Assembly (NCBI GenBank): GCA_027621335.1
Contig: JAQCAN010000098.1
Coordinates: forward strand, 1-8,403
Length of the DNA: 8,403 bases
Direction of reading: 5' to 3'
Origin: Bacteroidota bacterium
GTDB taxonomy: Bacteria > Bacteroidota > Bacteroidia > Flavobacteriales_D > JABDKJ01
Shown: positions 1 through 6,736 of the stretch, in pieces
Numbering within the stretch: position 1 is the first letter of the stretch
Layout of the letters: each line of letters starts with the position of its first letter
Position numbers and translations under genes: made by a program
The notes under the pieces: model-generated
What the model saw: the letters and a program-made list of their open reading frames with translations, nothing else
What the model was told of the DNA's origin: nothing
Database searches by the model: none

Positions 1-1264
1 TGAAAGCAATGGCATCACGCTCGATAACAGAGACCTCAGCTGGGCAGATTTCGGTATCCAATGGGTCTACTGCCGTAGCCCCTACGAGATCTTGCAGTGC
101 GACAATGAACAATCCATTCGTGCGATGTGTGACCACAATGGTCCCGCTTTCAAAGTAGGGGTAGTTGCTCCACGTACCGCTGTATCCTGCATTGTCATTC
201 TCAGGGTATACATCAAAGAAAGCCACTTCTGAGGCTAGGCCATCATCCAGAGCAGAAATATCCACAACCCGAAGTCCTGAGGTGTAATTCGACATATAGG
301 CATGGTCACCCAACGTGTAGACGTTATGGTCTGTTGAGCCTACAGGTGAATTGTAGTTTCCAGCTAGGACAGGGTTATCCAAATCGGTGATATCCATTAT
401 CCTAGTCCTGGTATTGTATCCGAACGTTCCTTCATCCAACTCATCATTCAAGAGAACGTAGTGTTGATCAGGAGTAAGCCAACCCTGGTGGGTATAGTCT
501 TGGCAATCATAGCCTGTCCTGCTTATGAATTCAGGATCGCTTTTAACGGTGACATCCACAATCACCAGTCCTTCAGCGCTATTACCATTGAATCCAAAAT
601 AGATTTCACGCCCTTGATAATCGGCATCAGGACCGTTATAGATGACCACTTGCGCGTCATGAGAATATCCATCATCACTATAGCTTCCTTCAAGGACGGG
701 GTTCAAAGGGTCTTGGATATTGATGAAATGAGGTCCTCCAGAGAATAAGCTCGTTCCTATAGGATAGGCATAGCCGGTCTCTTCGTTGATGGTGATGTTA
801 TGGCAATTCCCAAAGCCATCATAATGAGCACTCTCCTCGAAGGTCTCTGGCACTGAGACAACATCCCTCAGCTGGGACAGGTCGAAGATCTGCATCCCAT
901 GGCCAGGGGCCTCAGAGACGATGAAAGCATGGTCACTGTATACTTTGATATCCCTCCATGTGCTTGACGTTCCGTTATGCGATGGAAGGAATCCAACAAG
1001 GATAGGGGACAGCGGCTCTGTCACATCCACAAAAGCCGTCCCGTCCAATTTTCCGAGCAAGGCATATTCGTGGCCATCCTCTGGGTCCGTCCATCCCCAT
1101 ATGTCATTCTGTCCCGCATCTGAACCAAGTTCATTGGTGGGTATGAAAGTGAGTAGGTCTATCTTGTTGCAGGGATAGATATCAGCAAAGCCCCCTTCGC
1201 ACGGAATTTGAGCCTGAGCAGCTATGCTGAAGACCATGGATATTAATATGAATGAATGGCGCAT
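1..1264 (-). CDS. Secreted LVIVD-repeat / choice-of-anchor B family protein, 3' end outside window
   Basis: The reading frame is open from ATG at 1264 to the window edge, giving 421 codons with no stop, so the C-terminus is missing. Residues 1-18 form a signal peptide (MRHSFILISMVFSIAAQA, likely cut before QIPCEGG). The mature part has LVIVD-type beta-propeller repeats: GTAFVDVTEP (~75-84), GMQIFDLS (~123-130), GLVIVDVT (~232-239) and GLRVVDIS (~330-337). It also has the conserved stretches NCHNITINEETGYAYPIG (~153) and STDHNVYTLGDHAYMSNY (~310), which I associate with the choice-of-anchor B family. In that family a constant propeller is followed by differing sorting tails; in this phylum the tail is often a type IX secretion domain, but here it lies outside the window. 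The visible part ends with a Cys-containing linker (DTEICPAEVSVIERD), perhaps the start of another domain. Biochemical function is unknown; a cell-surface or extracellular location is inferred. Upstream lies a hairpin that separates it from the PLP enzyme gene. Confidence 0.85.
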   Translation of the reverse strand, partial: MRHSFILISMVFSIAAQAQIPCEGGFADIYPCNKIDLLTFIPTNELGSDAGQNDIWGWTDPEDGHEYALLGKLDGTAFVDVTEPLSPILVGFLPSHNGTSSTWRDIKVYSDHAFIVSEAPGHGMQIFDLSQLRDVVSVPETFEESAHYDGFGNCHNITINEETGYAYPIGTSLFSGGPHFINIQDPLNPVLEGSYSDDGYSHDAQVVIYNGPDADYQGREIYFGFNGNSAEGLVIVDVTVKSDPEFISRTGYDCQDYTHQGWLTPDQHYVLLNDELDEGTFGYNTRTRIMDITDLDNPVLAGNYNSPVGSTDHNVYTLGDHAYMSNYTSGLRVVDISALDDGLASEVAFFDVYPENDNAGYSGTWSNYPYFESGTIVVTHRTNGLFIVALQDLVGATAVDPLDTEICPAEVSVIERDAIAF

Positions 1265-1296
1265 CTATTGGATTATATGTATGGGTTAATACAAGA

Positions 1297-1323
1297 CAAG
1301 TCCATGATTCCCTCATGGACTTG
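1297..1323 (-). terminator. Perfect 11-bp inverted repeat, probable terminator of the PLP enzyme gene
   Basis: CAAGTCCATGA (1297-1307) and TCATGGACTTG (1313-1323) are exact reverse complements around a 5-nt loop (TTCCC). The hairpin starts 25 bp past the stop of the minus-strand gene at 1349 and lies before the start of the next minus-strand gene at 1264. On the minus strand it is followed by TCTTGTATTAACCC, which is only mildly T-rich, so termination may be weak or the hairpin may mainly protect the mRNA 3' end. There is no T run on the plus side. Confidence 0.5.
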
Positions 1324-1348
1324 CCTAGAATAATGGGTCAATGTACGA

Positions 1349-2596
1349 TTAGGACCAGCTCACGATCTTGTCAGAGTGGTATTCACCTGCCTCCAGACGT
1401 TCCTTGATCTTCTTGAATGTACTGATTGTGTATTCCACATCTTCCATGGTATGAACCGCGGTGGGTATCAATCGAAGCATGATCACCTCCTTGGGTACTA
1501 CCGGATAGACCACAATACTAGTGAAGATGTTATAGTTCTCTCTAAGATCCAAGGTGATGTTGGTCGCTTCACCCAAGGATCCCTTTAGGAAAACAGGTGT
1601 CACAGCTGAGTTCGTCACTCCGATGTCGAAACCGGCCTTGGTCAGGCCATCCTGAAGGGCATGGGCCATCTTCCAAAGGTTCTCCTTGAACTCAGGACGG
1701 GTCCTCATCATCTCTAGGCGCTTCAATGCTCCGATTACAATTGGCATTGGAAGAGATTTCGCAAAGGTCTGAGAGCGCATGTTGTAGCGAAGAAACTCTA
1801 TGATATCCTCGTCTCCAGAAACGAATGCTCCGATGGTCGCCATGGCTTTTGCAAAGGTCCCGAAATAGACATCGATATCCTTATGGACGCCTTGCAGGTC
1901 TCCTGCGCCACGGCCATTTTCTCCAATCGTCCCGAAACCATGGGCGTCATCCACGAACAATCTGAAGTTGTACTCCTTTTTGAAGGATACGATCTCTTTG
2001 AGTTTACCTTGATCACCAGCCATTCCGAAGACGCCTTCCGTCACCACTAAGATCCCACCACCTGTCTCCTCAGTATAGTTCTTAGCATTTTCCAATTGCT
2101 TGGCAAAGCTCTCCATGTCGTTATGCTTGTACACATATCGCTTACCCATGTGAAGCCTTACTCCGTCCACCATGCAGGCATGGGATTCCGAGTCATATAC
2201 GATGACGTCCCTGCGATCTACCAAAGCCTCTATGGCAGACATACAGCCTTGATATCCGAAATTCAGTAGGAAGGTGTCCTCCTTTTGCATGAAATCCGAA
2301 AGCTCATCTTCAAGTTTCTCATGAAAAGAGGTTTGGCCGCTCATCATTCTGGCGCCCATAGGATAACCCATTCCCCAATCCTTTGCCGCATCGGCATCTA
2401 CCTTCCTTATTTCAGGATGATTGGACAACCCAAGGTAGTTATTCACACTCCAGACGAGGACTTCTTTCCCCCTGAAGGTCATCTTGTTGCCAATAGGACC
2501 CTCCAATTTTGGAAAGGTGAAATAGCCATGTGATTCCTTGGCGTGTTGTCCTAGAGGTCCTCTGTTCTTCTTTATCTTATCGAATATATCCTGCAT
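1349..2596 (-). CDS. Alpha-oxoamine synthase family PLP enzyme (serine palmitoyltransferase / cysteate acyltransferase / KBL-like)
   Basis: This is a fold-type I PLP enzyme of the family that condenses an amino acid with an acyl thioester and releases CO2 (8-amino-7-oxononanoate synthase, 2-amino-3-ketobutyrate CoA ligase, serine palmitoyltransferase). Visible landmarks, numbered from the upstream ATG at 2638, are the N-terminal VNNYLGL (65-71), GARMMSGQTSFHEKLE (95-110), the cofactor-stacking His in ESHACMVDG (His153), EGVFGMAGD (201-209), the PLP-contacting Asp in VDDAHGFG (Asp230, His233) and the Schiff-base lysine in GTFAKAMATIGAF (Lys264). The C-terminal domain has NYNIFTSIVVYPVVP and LRLIPTAVHT. 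Bacteroidota use such enzymes to make sphingoid bases or the sulfonolipid base capnine; which substrate applies here cannot be read from the motifs. Start: I chose Met at 2596 (415 aa) because relatives, as I recall them, begin M-DIF-RI--NRGPLGQ. In-frame ATGs at 2626 and 2638 are alternatives, and 2638 has an AAGGG five bases upstream. The gene is transcribed divergently from bamD. Confidence 0.88.
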   Translation of the reverse strand: MQDIFDKIKKNRGPLGQHAKESHGYFTFPKLEGPIGNKMTFRGKEVLVWSVNNYLGLSNHPEIRKVDADAAKDWGMGYPMGARMMSGQTSFHEKLEDELSDFMQKEDTFLLNFGYQGCMSAIEALVDRRDVIVYDSESHACMVDGVRLHMGKRYVYKHNDMESFAKQLENAKNYTEETGGGILVVTEGVFGMAGDQGKLKEIVSFKKEYNFRLFVDDAHGFGTIGENGRGAGDLQGVHKDIDVYFGTFAKAMATIGAFVSGDEDIIEFLRYNMRSQTFAKSLPMPIVIGALKRLEMMRTRPEFKENLWKMAHALQDGLTKAGFDIGVTNSAVTPVFLKGSLGEATNITLDLRENYNIFTSIVVYPVVPKEVIMLRLIPTAVHTMEDVEYTISTFKKIKERLEAGEYHSDKIVSWS

Positions 2597-2626
2597 GTTC
2601 GCTTGATTCTGAATCGTTTCAACCAT

Positions 2627-2634
2627 CAAAAGTA
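2627..2634 (-). promoter_or_regulatory. Candidate -7 element for the PLP enzyme gene
   Basis: The minus strand reads TACTTTTG, an exact match to the Bacteroidota -7 consensus TAnnTTTG. Transcription would start near 2620, leaving a leader of about 25 nt before the ATG at 2596 but excluding the ATGs at 2626 and 2638. I see no TTG at the expected -33 distance, so this is a weak call. Confidence 0.3.
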
Positions 2635-2727
2635 CCATATAAACCCTTGATTCGACCTTTGACTAGGTCCAGGATATACACCGAGATATCTACTAAGAGA
2701 GGTTTAGAAGACCATCAGGAACGGAAA

Positions 2728-2753
2728 TTGCGTTAGCAGTTCAGGTATATTTG
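2728..2753 (+). promoter_or_regulatory. Candidate promoter of the bamD-rpoZ-coaBC-DUF4835 operon
   Basis: TATATTTG at 2746-2753 matches the Bacteroidota -7 consensus TAnnTTTG exactly. A TTG at 2728-2730 could serve as the -33 element, although the 15-nt spacer is shorter than the usual 17-23. The G of the -7 box is only 9 nt from the bamD ATG at 2763, so the transcript would have a leader of just a few nucleotides. Confidence 0.5.
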
Positions 2754-2762
2754 CACCCGCTT

Positions 2763-3584
2763 ATGAAGAAGTATCTCTTTTTTACACTTTGTTTGGTTGG
2801 CTTGAGCTCCTGCTCGGAGTTCTCTAAAATCCAGAAGGAGAATGACTTGGAAAAGAAATTTGCCAAGGCAGTGGAGTATTACAATGAAGGCGAGTGTCTG
2901 AAATCCTCCATTCTTTTCGAGGAGTTGATCTCTCTGGTTCGGGGTACTTCTCGAGGTGAAGAGGTCTACTATTATCACGCGAAGAGCACGTATTGCGATG
3001 AAGACTACATTCTCGGAAGCTATTATTTCAAGAATTTCGTCAAGACTTTCCCAAACAGCCAGTACGCTGAAGAATGTTCCTATCTCGGGGCGTATTGCCT
3101 ATACCTAGAATCCCCTAACTACTCTCTGGATCAGTCTGATACCAGGACTGCAATTGCAGAGATGCAGTTGCACTTGGACCGATTTCCCAATACGACCAAG
3201 AAGGACACCATTAATACGTTGATCCGGGAGCTGAGGGAGAAATTGGAGGTCAAGGAATTCGAACATGCCAGGCTTTATTATAGGACCAAGCGCTACAAAA
3301 GTGCGGTCATCGCTTTACAGAATGCCTTGAAAGAATACCCTGACAGCCGATTCAGGGAGGACATGCTCTTTTTTATCGTGGAGTCGAACTACGAGTTGGC
3401 CATCAATAGCATAGAATCCAAAAAAGAGGAAAGGCTGCTGGATACTATCGAATCATATCATACCTTTGCGGACGCTTACGGAGAGAGTCCTAAACTGAGG
3501 CAAGCTGAACAATGGTACGGCAATGCTGTAGCGGAACTTGAACGTATGAAGAGCACTAAATCTATTTCGAAAGATGGCTATTAA
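2763..3584 (+). CDS. bamD: Outer membrane protein assembly factor BamD (lipoprotein)
   Basis: This 273-aa lipoprotein is the essential partner of BamA in the complex that folds beta-barrel proteins into the outer membrane; it sits on the periplasmic face. The N-terminus MKKYLFFTLCLVGLSSCSE is a type II signal peptide with lipobox LSSC, the lipidated Cys being residue 17. The rest is rich in paired helices of the TPR type (for example AVEYYNEGECLKSSILFEEL, YYFKNFVKTFPNSQYAEEC, ARLYYRTKRYKSAVIALQNA). SPNYSLDQSDTRTAI near residue 118 is typical of Bacteroidota BamD. The frame is also open from a TTG at 2751, but ATG 2763 directly precedes the signal peptide and the TTG lies inside the -7 element, so I take 2763. 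The C-terminal 11 nt overlap the rpoZ start. It is the first gene of a four-gene operon. Confidence 0.93.
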   Translation: MKKYLFFTLCLVGLSSCSEFSKIQKENDLEKKFAKAVEYYNEGECLKSSILFEELISLVRGTSRGEEVYYYHAKSTYCDEDYILGSYYFKNFVKTFPNSQYAEECSYLGAYCLYLESPNYSLDQSDTRTAIAEMQLHLDRFPNTTKKDTINTLIRELREKLEVKEFEHARLYYRTKRYKSAVIALQNALKEYPDSRFREDMLFFIVESNYELAINSIESKKEERLLDTIESYHTFADAYGESPKLRQAEQWYGNAVAELERMKSTKSISKDGY

Positions 3585-3912
3585 GTTTTCAGACGCAGAA
3601 CGCACCACCGTGACAAGAGATGTCAAGGATTATGCTGATTATACTGGCAATGTATATGAATCGTTGGTGATCCTTTCCAAGCGCGCGGATCAGATCAGCG
3701 TGATGATCAAGGAAGAATTGACTCAGAAGTTGTCTGAATTCGCTACGACTCAGGATTCATTGGAAGAAGTGTTCGAGAACCGCGAGCAGATCGAGATCTC
3801 CAGGCATTATGAGGGTCTTCCCAAGCCTCCCGCCATCGCCATGAGAGAAATGCAAGAGGATAACATCTATTTCAGACGTCCAGAGGAGGAGCAGGCCAAG
3901 CTAGATTCCTGA
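3574..3912 (+). CDS. rpoZ: DNA-directed RNA polymerase omega subunit (Bacteroidota Rpb6-like form)
   Basis: This 112-aa protein matches the long omega subunit of Bacteroidota, often annotated as RNA polymerase Rpb6. Omega helps fold and hold the beta-prime subunit in RNA polymerase. Characteristic stretches are TGNVYESLVILSKRADQI (24-41), which is the conserved omega core of helices, then EELTQKLSEFA (47-57) and DSLEEVFENREQIEISRHYE (61-80) with LPKPPAIAMREM after it. The last 12 residues are charged and probably disordered. The start ATG lies inside the end of bamD (11-nt overlap, different frame), suggesting translational coupling. The next gene, coaBC, starts 20 nt after the stop. Placement next to bamD and coaBC is the common order in flavobacteria as I recall it. 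Confidence 0.93.
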   Translation: MAIKFSDAERTTVTRDVKDYADYTGNVYESLVILSKRADQISVMIKEELTQKLSEFATTQDSLEEVFENREQIEISRHYEGLPKPPAIAMREMQEDNIYFRRPEEEQAKLDS

Positions 3913-3932
3913 GCTCTTTCCAATCACCATTC

Positions 3933-5135
3933 ATGTTGCGCAACAAGAGAATCATCCTGGGAGTCACAGGGAGCATTGCTGCGTATAAATCGTCCTACAT
4001 CGTTCGTGAGTTCATCAAGGCAGGAGTTGAGGTCAAAGTCATCATGACCCTGGCGGCTAGAGACTTCGTCACCCCCCTGACTTTGGCCACGCTCAGCAAG
4101 CACCCCGTACTTTATAAATTCACAGAGGACGCAGAAGCGGGAGATTGGAACAATCATGTCGATTTAGGTCTATGGGCTGATGCCATGGTCATTGCTCCAG
4201 CCAGTGCCAATACCTTGGCTAAAATGGCTCAGGGCATTTGCGACAATCTTCTGATGGCCACCTTTTTATCTGCTAGATGTCCGGTTTTCGTAGCTCCAGC
4301 CATGGATTTGGATATGTATGCCCATGACTCTACAACAGAGAATCTAAAGCAACTCACGGAGAGAGGCGTGCATGTGATTGAGCCAGTAGAAGGGGAGTTG
4401 GCCAGTGGACTTGAAGGCAAAGGCAGGATGGCTGAACCCGAGACCATCCTATCTCAGATCACGGCATTTTTCTCCATTCCAGGTCCTCTCAGAGGGAAGC
4501 GTGTCCTCATCACAGCAGGTCCCACGCATGAACCTATTGATCCTGTCCGATTTATAGCTAACAGATCTACCGGCCGCATGGGCTTGGCCATCGCTGAAGT
4601 AGCTCGAGATATGGGAGCCGAGGTATACTTGATCAACGGTCCCGTGAACATTCCTATTCCAGAGGGTCTGGCAGGGGTAGAGTACATCGAGTCCGCTGAC
4701 GACATGTTTAAGGCCGTCATGGCTCAGAGTGACCTCTCTGACATCATCATCATGTCTGCCGCTGTGGCTGACTACCGACCTTTAAACTACTCTACAAGCA
4801 AGGTGAAGAAGAAAGAAGGTGAATGGTCACTTTCCTTGGAACGCACCAATGATATTCTCGGGCATTTGGGCCGACATAAGAAAACCGGGCAGATGCTCGT
4901 TGGATTTGCGTTGGAGACCGACAATGAGATGGAGAATGCCGAGGAAAAACTGAAGCGAAAGAACTTGGATATGATCGTAATGAACAGTCTGCAAGACGAA
5001 GGAGCTGGATTTGGTCATGACACCAATAAAGTGACCTTTATCTTCAAGGATGGTCGAATCGAGGAATCCACTTTGAAGTCGAAATTGGACGTGGCAAGGG
5101 ATTTGTGCCGGCATATAAGTAATTTCATCAAATGA
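3933..5135 (+). CDS. coaBC: Bifunctional phosphopantothenoylcysteine decarboxylase / phosphopantothenate-cysteine ligase
   Basis: This 400-aa protein catalyses two consecutive steps of coenzyme A synthesis in the cytoplasm: CTP-dependent joining of 4'-phosphopantothenate to cysteine (CoaB, C-terminal) and FMN-dependent decarboxylation to 4'-phosphopantetheine (CoaC, N-terminal). The CoaC half (~1-180) shows the flavin-binding start GVTGSIAAYKS (10-20), the catalytic His in NNHVDLGLWAD (His75), PASANTLAKMAQGICDN (89-105), PAMDLDMY (122-129) and ASGLEGKGRMAEP (157-169). The CoaB half has ITAGPTHEPIDPVRFIANRS (193-212), STGRMG, SAAVADYRP and the Lys-rich loop SKVKKKEGEW. Compared with E. coli CoaBC, positions 125 (Asn) and 158 (Cys) are Asp and Ser here. 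Length and domain order are normal. The stop overlaps the next start as ATGA. Confidence 0.96.
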   Translation: MLRNKRIILGVTGSIAAYKSSYIVREFIKAGVEVKVIMTLAARDFVTPLTLATLSKHPVLYKFTEDAEAGDWNNHVDLGLWADAMVIAPASANTLAKMAQGICDNLLMATFLSARCPVFVAPAMDLDMYAHDSTTENLKQLTERGVHVIEPVEGELASGLEGKGRMAEPETILSQITAFFSIPGPLRGKRVLITAGPTHEPIDPVRFIANRSTGRMGLAIAEVARDMGAEVYLINGPVNIPIPEGLAGVEYIESADDMFKAVMAQSDLSDIIIMSAAVADYRPLNYSTSKVKKKEGEWSLSLERTNDILGHLGRHKKTGQMLVGFALETDNEMENAEEKLKRKNLDMIVMNSLQDEGAGFGHDTNKVTFIFKDGRIEESTLKSKLDVARDLCRHISNFIK

Positions 5136-6037
5136 GACGTTTATCACTACTATTCATTATCCTAATCGTTGGAGGAGGCGAGGTGTTGACGGCACAAGAG
5201 CTTAATTGCAGGGTTCAAGTGGCTGCACCTACGGTCTCCAATGTGGAACGCAGGGTCTTGGATGCTTTACAAACGGCCATAAGGGATTTCATGAATGACC
5301 GTAAATGGACCAATGACACCTACAGCTTGGATGAGCGCATAGAATGCAATCTTTTGTTGACCGTAGACGAAGTATCAAATAACACTCGATTCAAAGGGCA
5401 GCTTCAAATCCAGTCCAATAGAATCGTCTTCAATTCGAGTTATGATTCCCCGATTTTGAACTTCATCGATGAGGATATCGATTTCGATTATATTGAGAAT
5501 ACAATCTTGGAATTCCAGTTGGATCAGAACAGGGGTAACCTTAGCTCCATCCTCGCTTACTATGCCTATCTCATCGTAGGTATGGATTATGACACATTCG
5601 CTTTGGAAGGTGGTACTCCATATTTCTCCAAGGCCCAGCAGATCGTGGTCAATGCTCAGAACTCACCGAACGTAGGATGGAAGGCCTTCGAAAGCAATAA
5701 GAACAGGTATTGGATTGTGGAGAATGTCCTTCATCAAGCCTTCAAACCGCTACGACAGGCTATGTACGAGTACCATCTTCAAGGTCTGGATCATATGTAT
5801 GAGAACCCGAATACTGCCAGAGTGAAGATAGCGGAAGGCATCAGTGGACTTCGAAAGGTTCATCAGACCAGACCCCTCAGCTACAACATGAGACTCTTCT
5901 TCTTAGCAAAGGTGGATGAGATTTTGAACATCTACTCAGAAGCCCCACCCCAGGAATCCAACAGTCTCTTCAACGACCTTCAGATTCTTGATCCTGCAAA
6001 CATTAGTAAGTATAACAGGCTTAAAAGCTCGAATTGA
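5132..6037 (+). CDS. DUF4835 family secreted protein (PorD-like)
   Basis: This 301-aa protein has a signal peptide (MRRLSLLFIILIVGGGEVLTA, likely cut before QELNCRVQVA), so it is exported. The mature N-terminus ELNC-V-V and the stretches IECNLLLTVDEV (~70), SILAYYAYLIVGMDYDTFALEGGTPYF (~138), GWKAFESNKNRYWIVENVL (~182) and YNMRLFFLAKVDEILNIYS (~251) are what I recognise as DUF4835. It is usually found directly after coaBC in flavobacteria. I recall database entries naming this family PorD and linking it to the type IX secretion system, but the sequence itself does not show a mechanism. It starts at the ATGA overlap with coaBC, so it is probably translationally coupled. It is the last gene of the operon; recN, which I expect next in many relatives, is not present. 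Confidence 0.85.
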   Translation: MRRLSLLFIILIVGGGEVLTAQELNCRVQVAAPTVSNVERRVLDALQTAIRDFMNDRKWTNDTYSLDERIECNLLLTVDEVSNNTRFKGQLQIQSNRIVFNSSYDSPILNFIDEDIDFDYIENTILEFQLDQNRGNLSSILAYYAYLIVGMDYDTFALEGGTPYFSKAQQIVVNAQNSPNVGWKAFESNKNRYWIVENVLHQAFKPLRQAMYEYHLQGLDHMYENPNTARVKIAEGISGLRKVHQTRPLSYNMRLFFLAKVDEILNIYSEAPPQESNSLFNDLQILDPANISKYNRLKSSN

Positions 6038-6043
6038 GACGCC

Positions 6044-6649
6044 TCAGCGCGGTGGTGTCATTGAATCCAGCTTATTTACATAATCTTGGATTTCCCTCTT
6101 GAGTTCTTGCTCACGCTCTAAGAATTTCTTTTTCGATTGCCCCAGTTCGTCCTCTACTTCATTGAGTCTTTTTAGTTGGGTCTTATAGGTTGAGCTTATG
6201 GCTTTCGTTCTGAATAGGATAAAGACTAAGGCCGCAGCAAGCAAAATAACCAGCGACCACATCATTGCGGAAAAATTGCTCTTTTCCATGGTCATTCCCG
6301 CTGATGATATACTATCTCTACCTTCTTCAGCTTGTGACACTTGTAGTCTTGTTTCTTCCAACTCCTCCGAAAGCTTCATCAATTGGCTCTCATAGGCGTC
6401 TTTGGTCTTTATCTCTTTCAGAAGTCGGTCATCTGAGAGCTTCAAACTATCCTTGATTTCCTTGAAGAAGGCATCTAAACGCGTTTTCTTGACCACTTCG
6501 AAATCCTGATAGTTGTTGGATGTCTTAAGCAGATTGGTGTATTCACCTTGGAGTGTGCGAGGAGCTTCTGCATCAGCATCACCTGTTTCTTGCGCGATCA
6601 GTGTGATTCCAGAGAACAGAAGGATAGGAAGGATTAGGGTCGTTTTCAT
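6044..6649 (-). CDS. Membrane-anchored coiled-coil protein (family often mislabelled tRNA (guanine-N1)-methyltransferase)
   Basis: This 201-aa protein has a signal peptide (MKTTLILPILLFSGITLIA, then QETGD), an acidic linker, the conserved-looking stretch LLKTSNNYQDFEVVKKTRLD (~40-59), a coiled coil (~60-115, rich in Leu, Glu, Lys), one transmembrane helix (~128-146, AMMWSLVILLAAALVFILF) and a second charged coiled coil (~155-195). The layout suggests an envelope protein with its first coiled coil in the periplasm and the second in the cytoplasm. Flavobacterial relatives carry the database name tRNA (guanine-N1)-methyltransferase, but there is no SAM-binding fold or TrmD motif here, so I reject that name. 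Function is unknown. The gene is convergent with the DUF4835 gene, 6 bp apart, and seems to be transcribed alone, with a terminator just upstream of its own promoter region. Confidence 0.8.
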   Translation of the reverse strand: MKTTLILPILLFSGITLIAQETGDADAEAPRTLQGEYTNLLKTSNNYQDFEVVKKTRLDAFFKEIKDSLKLSDDRLLKEIKTKDAYESQLMKLSEELEETRLQVSQAEEGRDSISSAGMTMEKSNFSAMMWSLVILLAAALVFILFRTKAISSTYKTQLKRLNEVEDELGQSKKKFLEREQELKREIQDYVNKLDSMTPPR

Positions 6650-6665
6650 AGCGTTTAGTCTTCCT

Positions 6666-6673
6666 CAATTATA
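6666..6673 (-). promoter_or_regulatory. Candidate -7 element for the coiled-coil protein gene
   Basis: The minus strand reads TATAATTG, one mismatch from TAnnTTTG, 16 nt upstream of the ATG at 6649. The expected -33 region falls in the upstream terminator hairpin and contains no TTG, so the call is weak. Confidence 0.3.
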
Positions 6674-6674
6674 T

Positions 6675-6703
6675 AAAAGAAAAAGGAGGCCATTCATGCC
6701 TCC
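6675..6703 (-). terminator. Intrinsic terminator of the small secreted protein gene
   Basis: On the minus strand, GGAGGC (6703-6698), a 7-nt loop and GCCTCC (6690-6685) form a 6-bp GC-rich stem followed by TTTTTCTTTT. It begins 33 bp past the stop at 6737 and ends just before the next gene's promoter region, so it separates the two minus-strand genes. Confidence 0.75.
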
Positions 6704-6736
6704 CTTCGATTATCTTAACAAATAGTTGTATGAATC

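Noticed and set aside
461..1178. Plus-strand open frames at 461-748 and 921-1178
   Set aside because: They are antisense to the LVIVD-repeat frame, whose signal peptide and repeats are unmistakable.
1272..1277. TATAAT on the minus strand upstream of the LVIVD protein gene
   Set aside because: It lies only 7 nt before the ATG at 1264, and the nearest TTG is about 14 nt away; the match is likely chance in an AT-rich spacer.
2733..2978. Minus-strand open frame across the start of bamD
   Set aside because: It is antisense to the BamD signal peptide and first repeats and has no recognisable features.
3924..4157. Open frame on the minus strand inside coaBC, with others at 4229-4447, 4454-4720 and 4827-5147
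   Set aside because: They lie wholly or almost wholly antisense to a clearly recognised gene, have no family resemblance and are explained by the codon use of coaBC.
6038..6059. Possible hairpin GACGCC / GGTGTC between the convergent genes
   Set aside because: It has a G-T wobble, a 10-nt loop and no T run on either strand, so it does not qualify as an intrinsic terminator.
6044..6649. Name tRNA (guanine-N1)-methyltransferase for the coiled-coil protein
   Set aside because: Signal peptide, transmembrane helix and coiled coils are seen, and no SAM-binding or TrmD knot motif.
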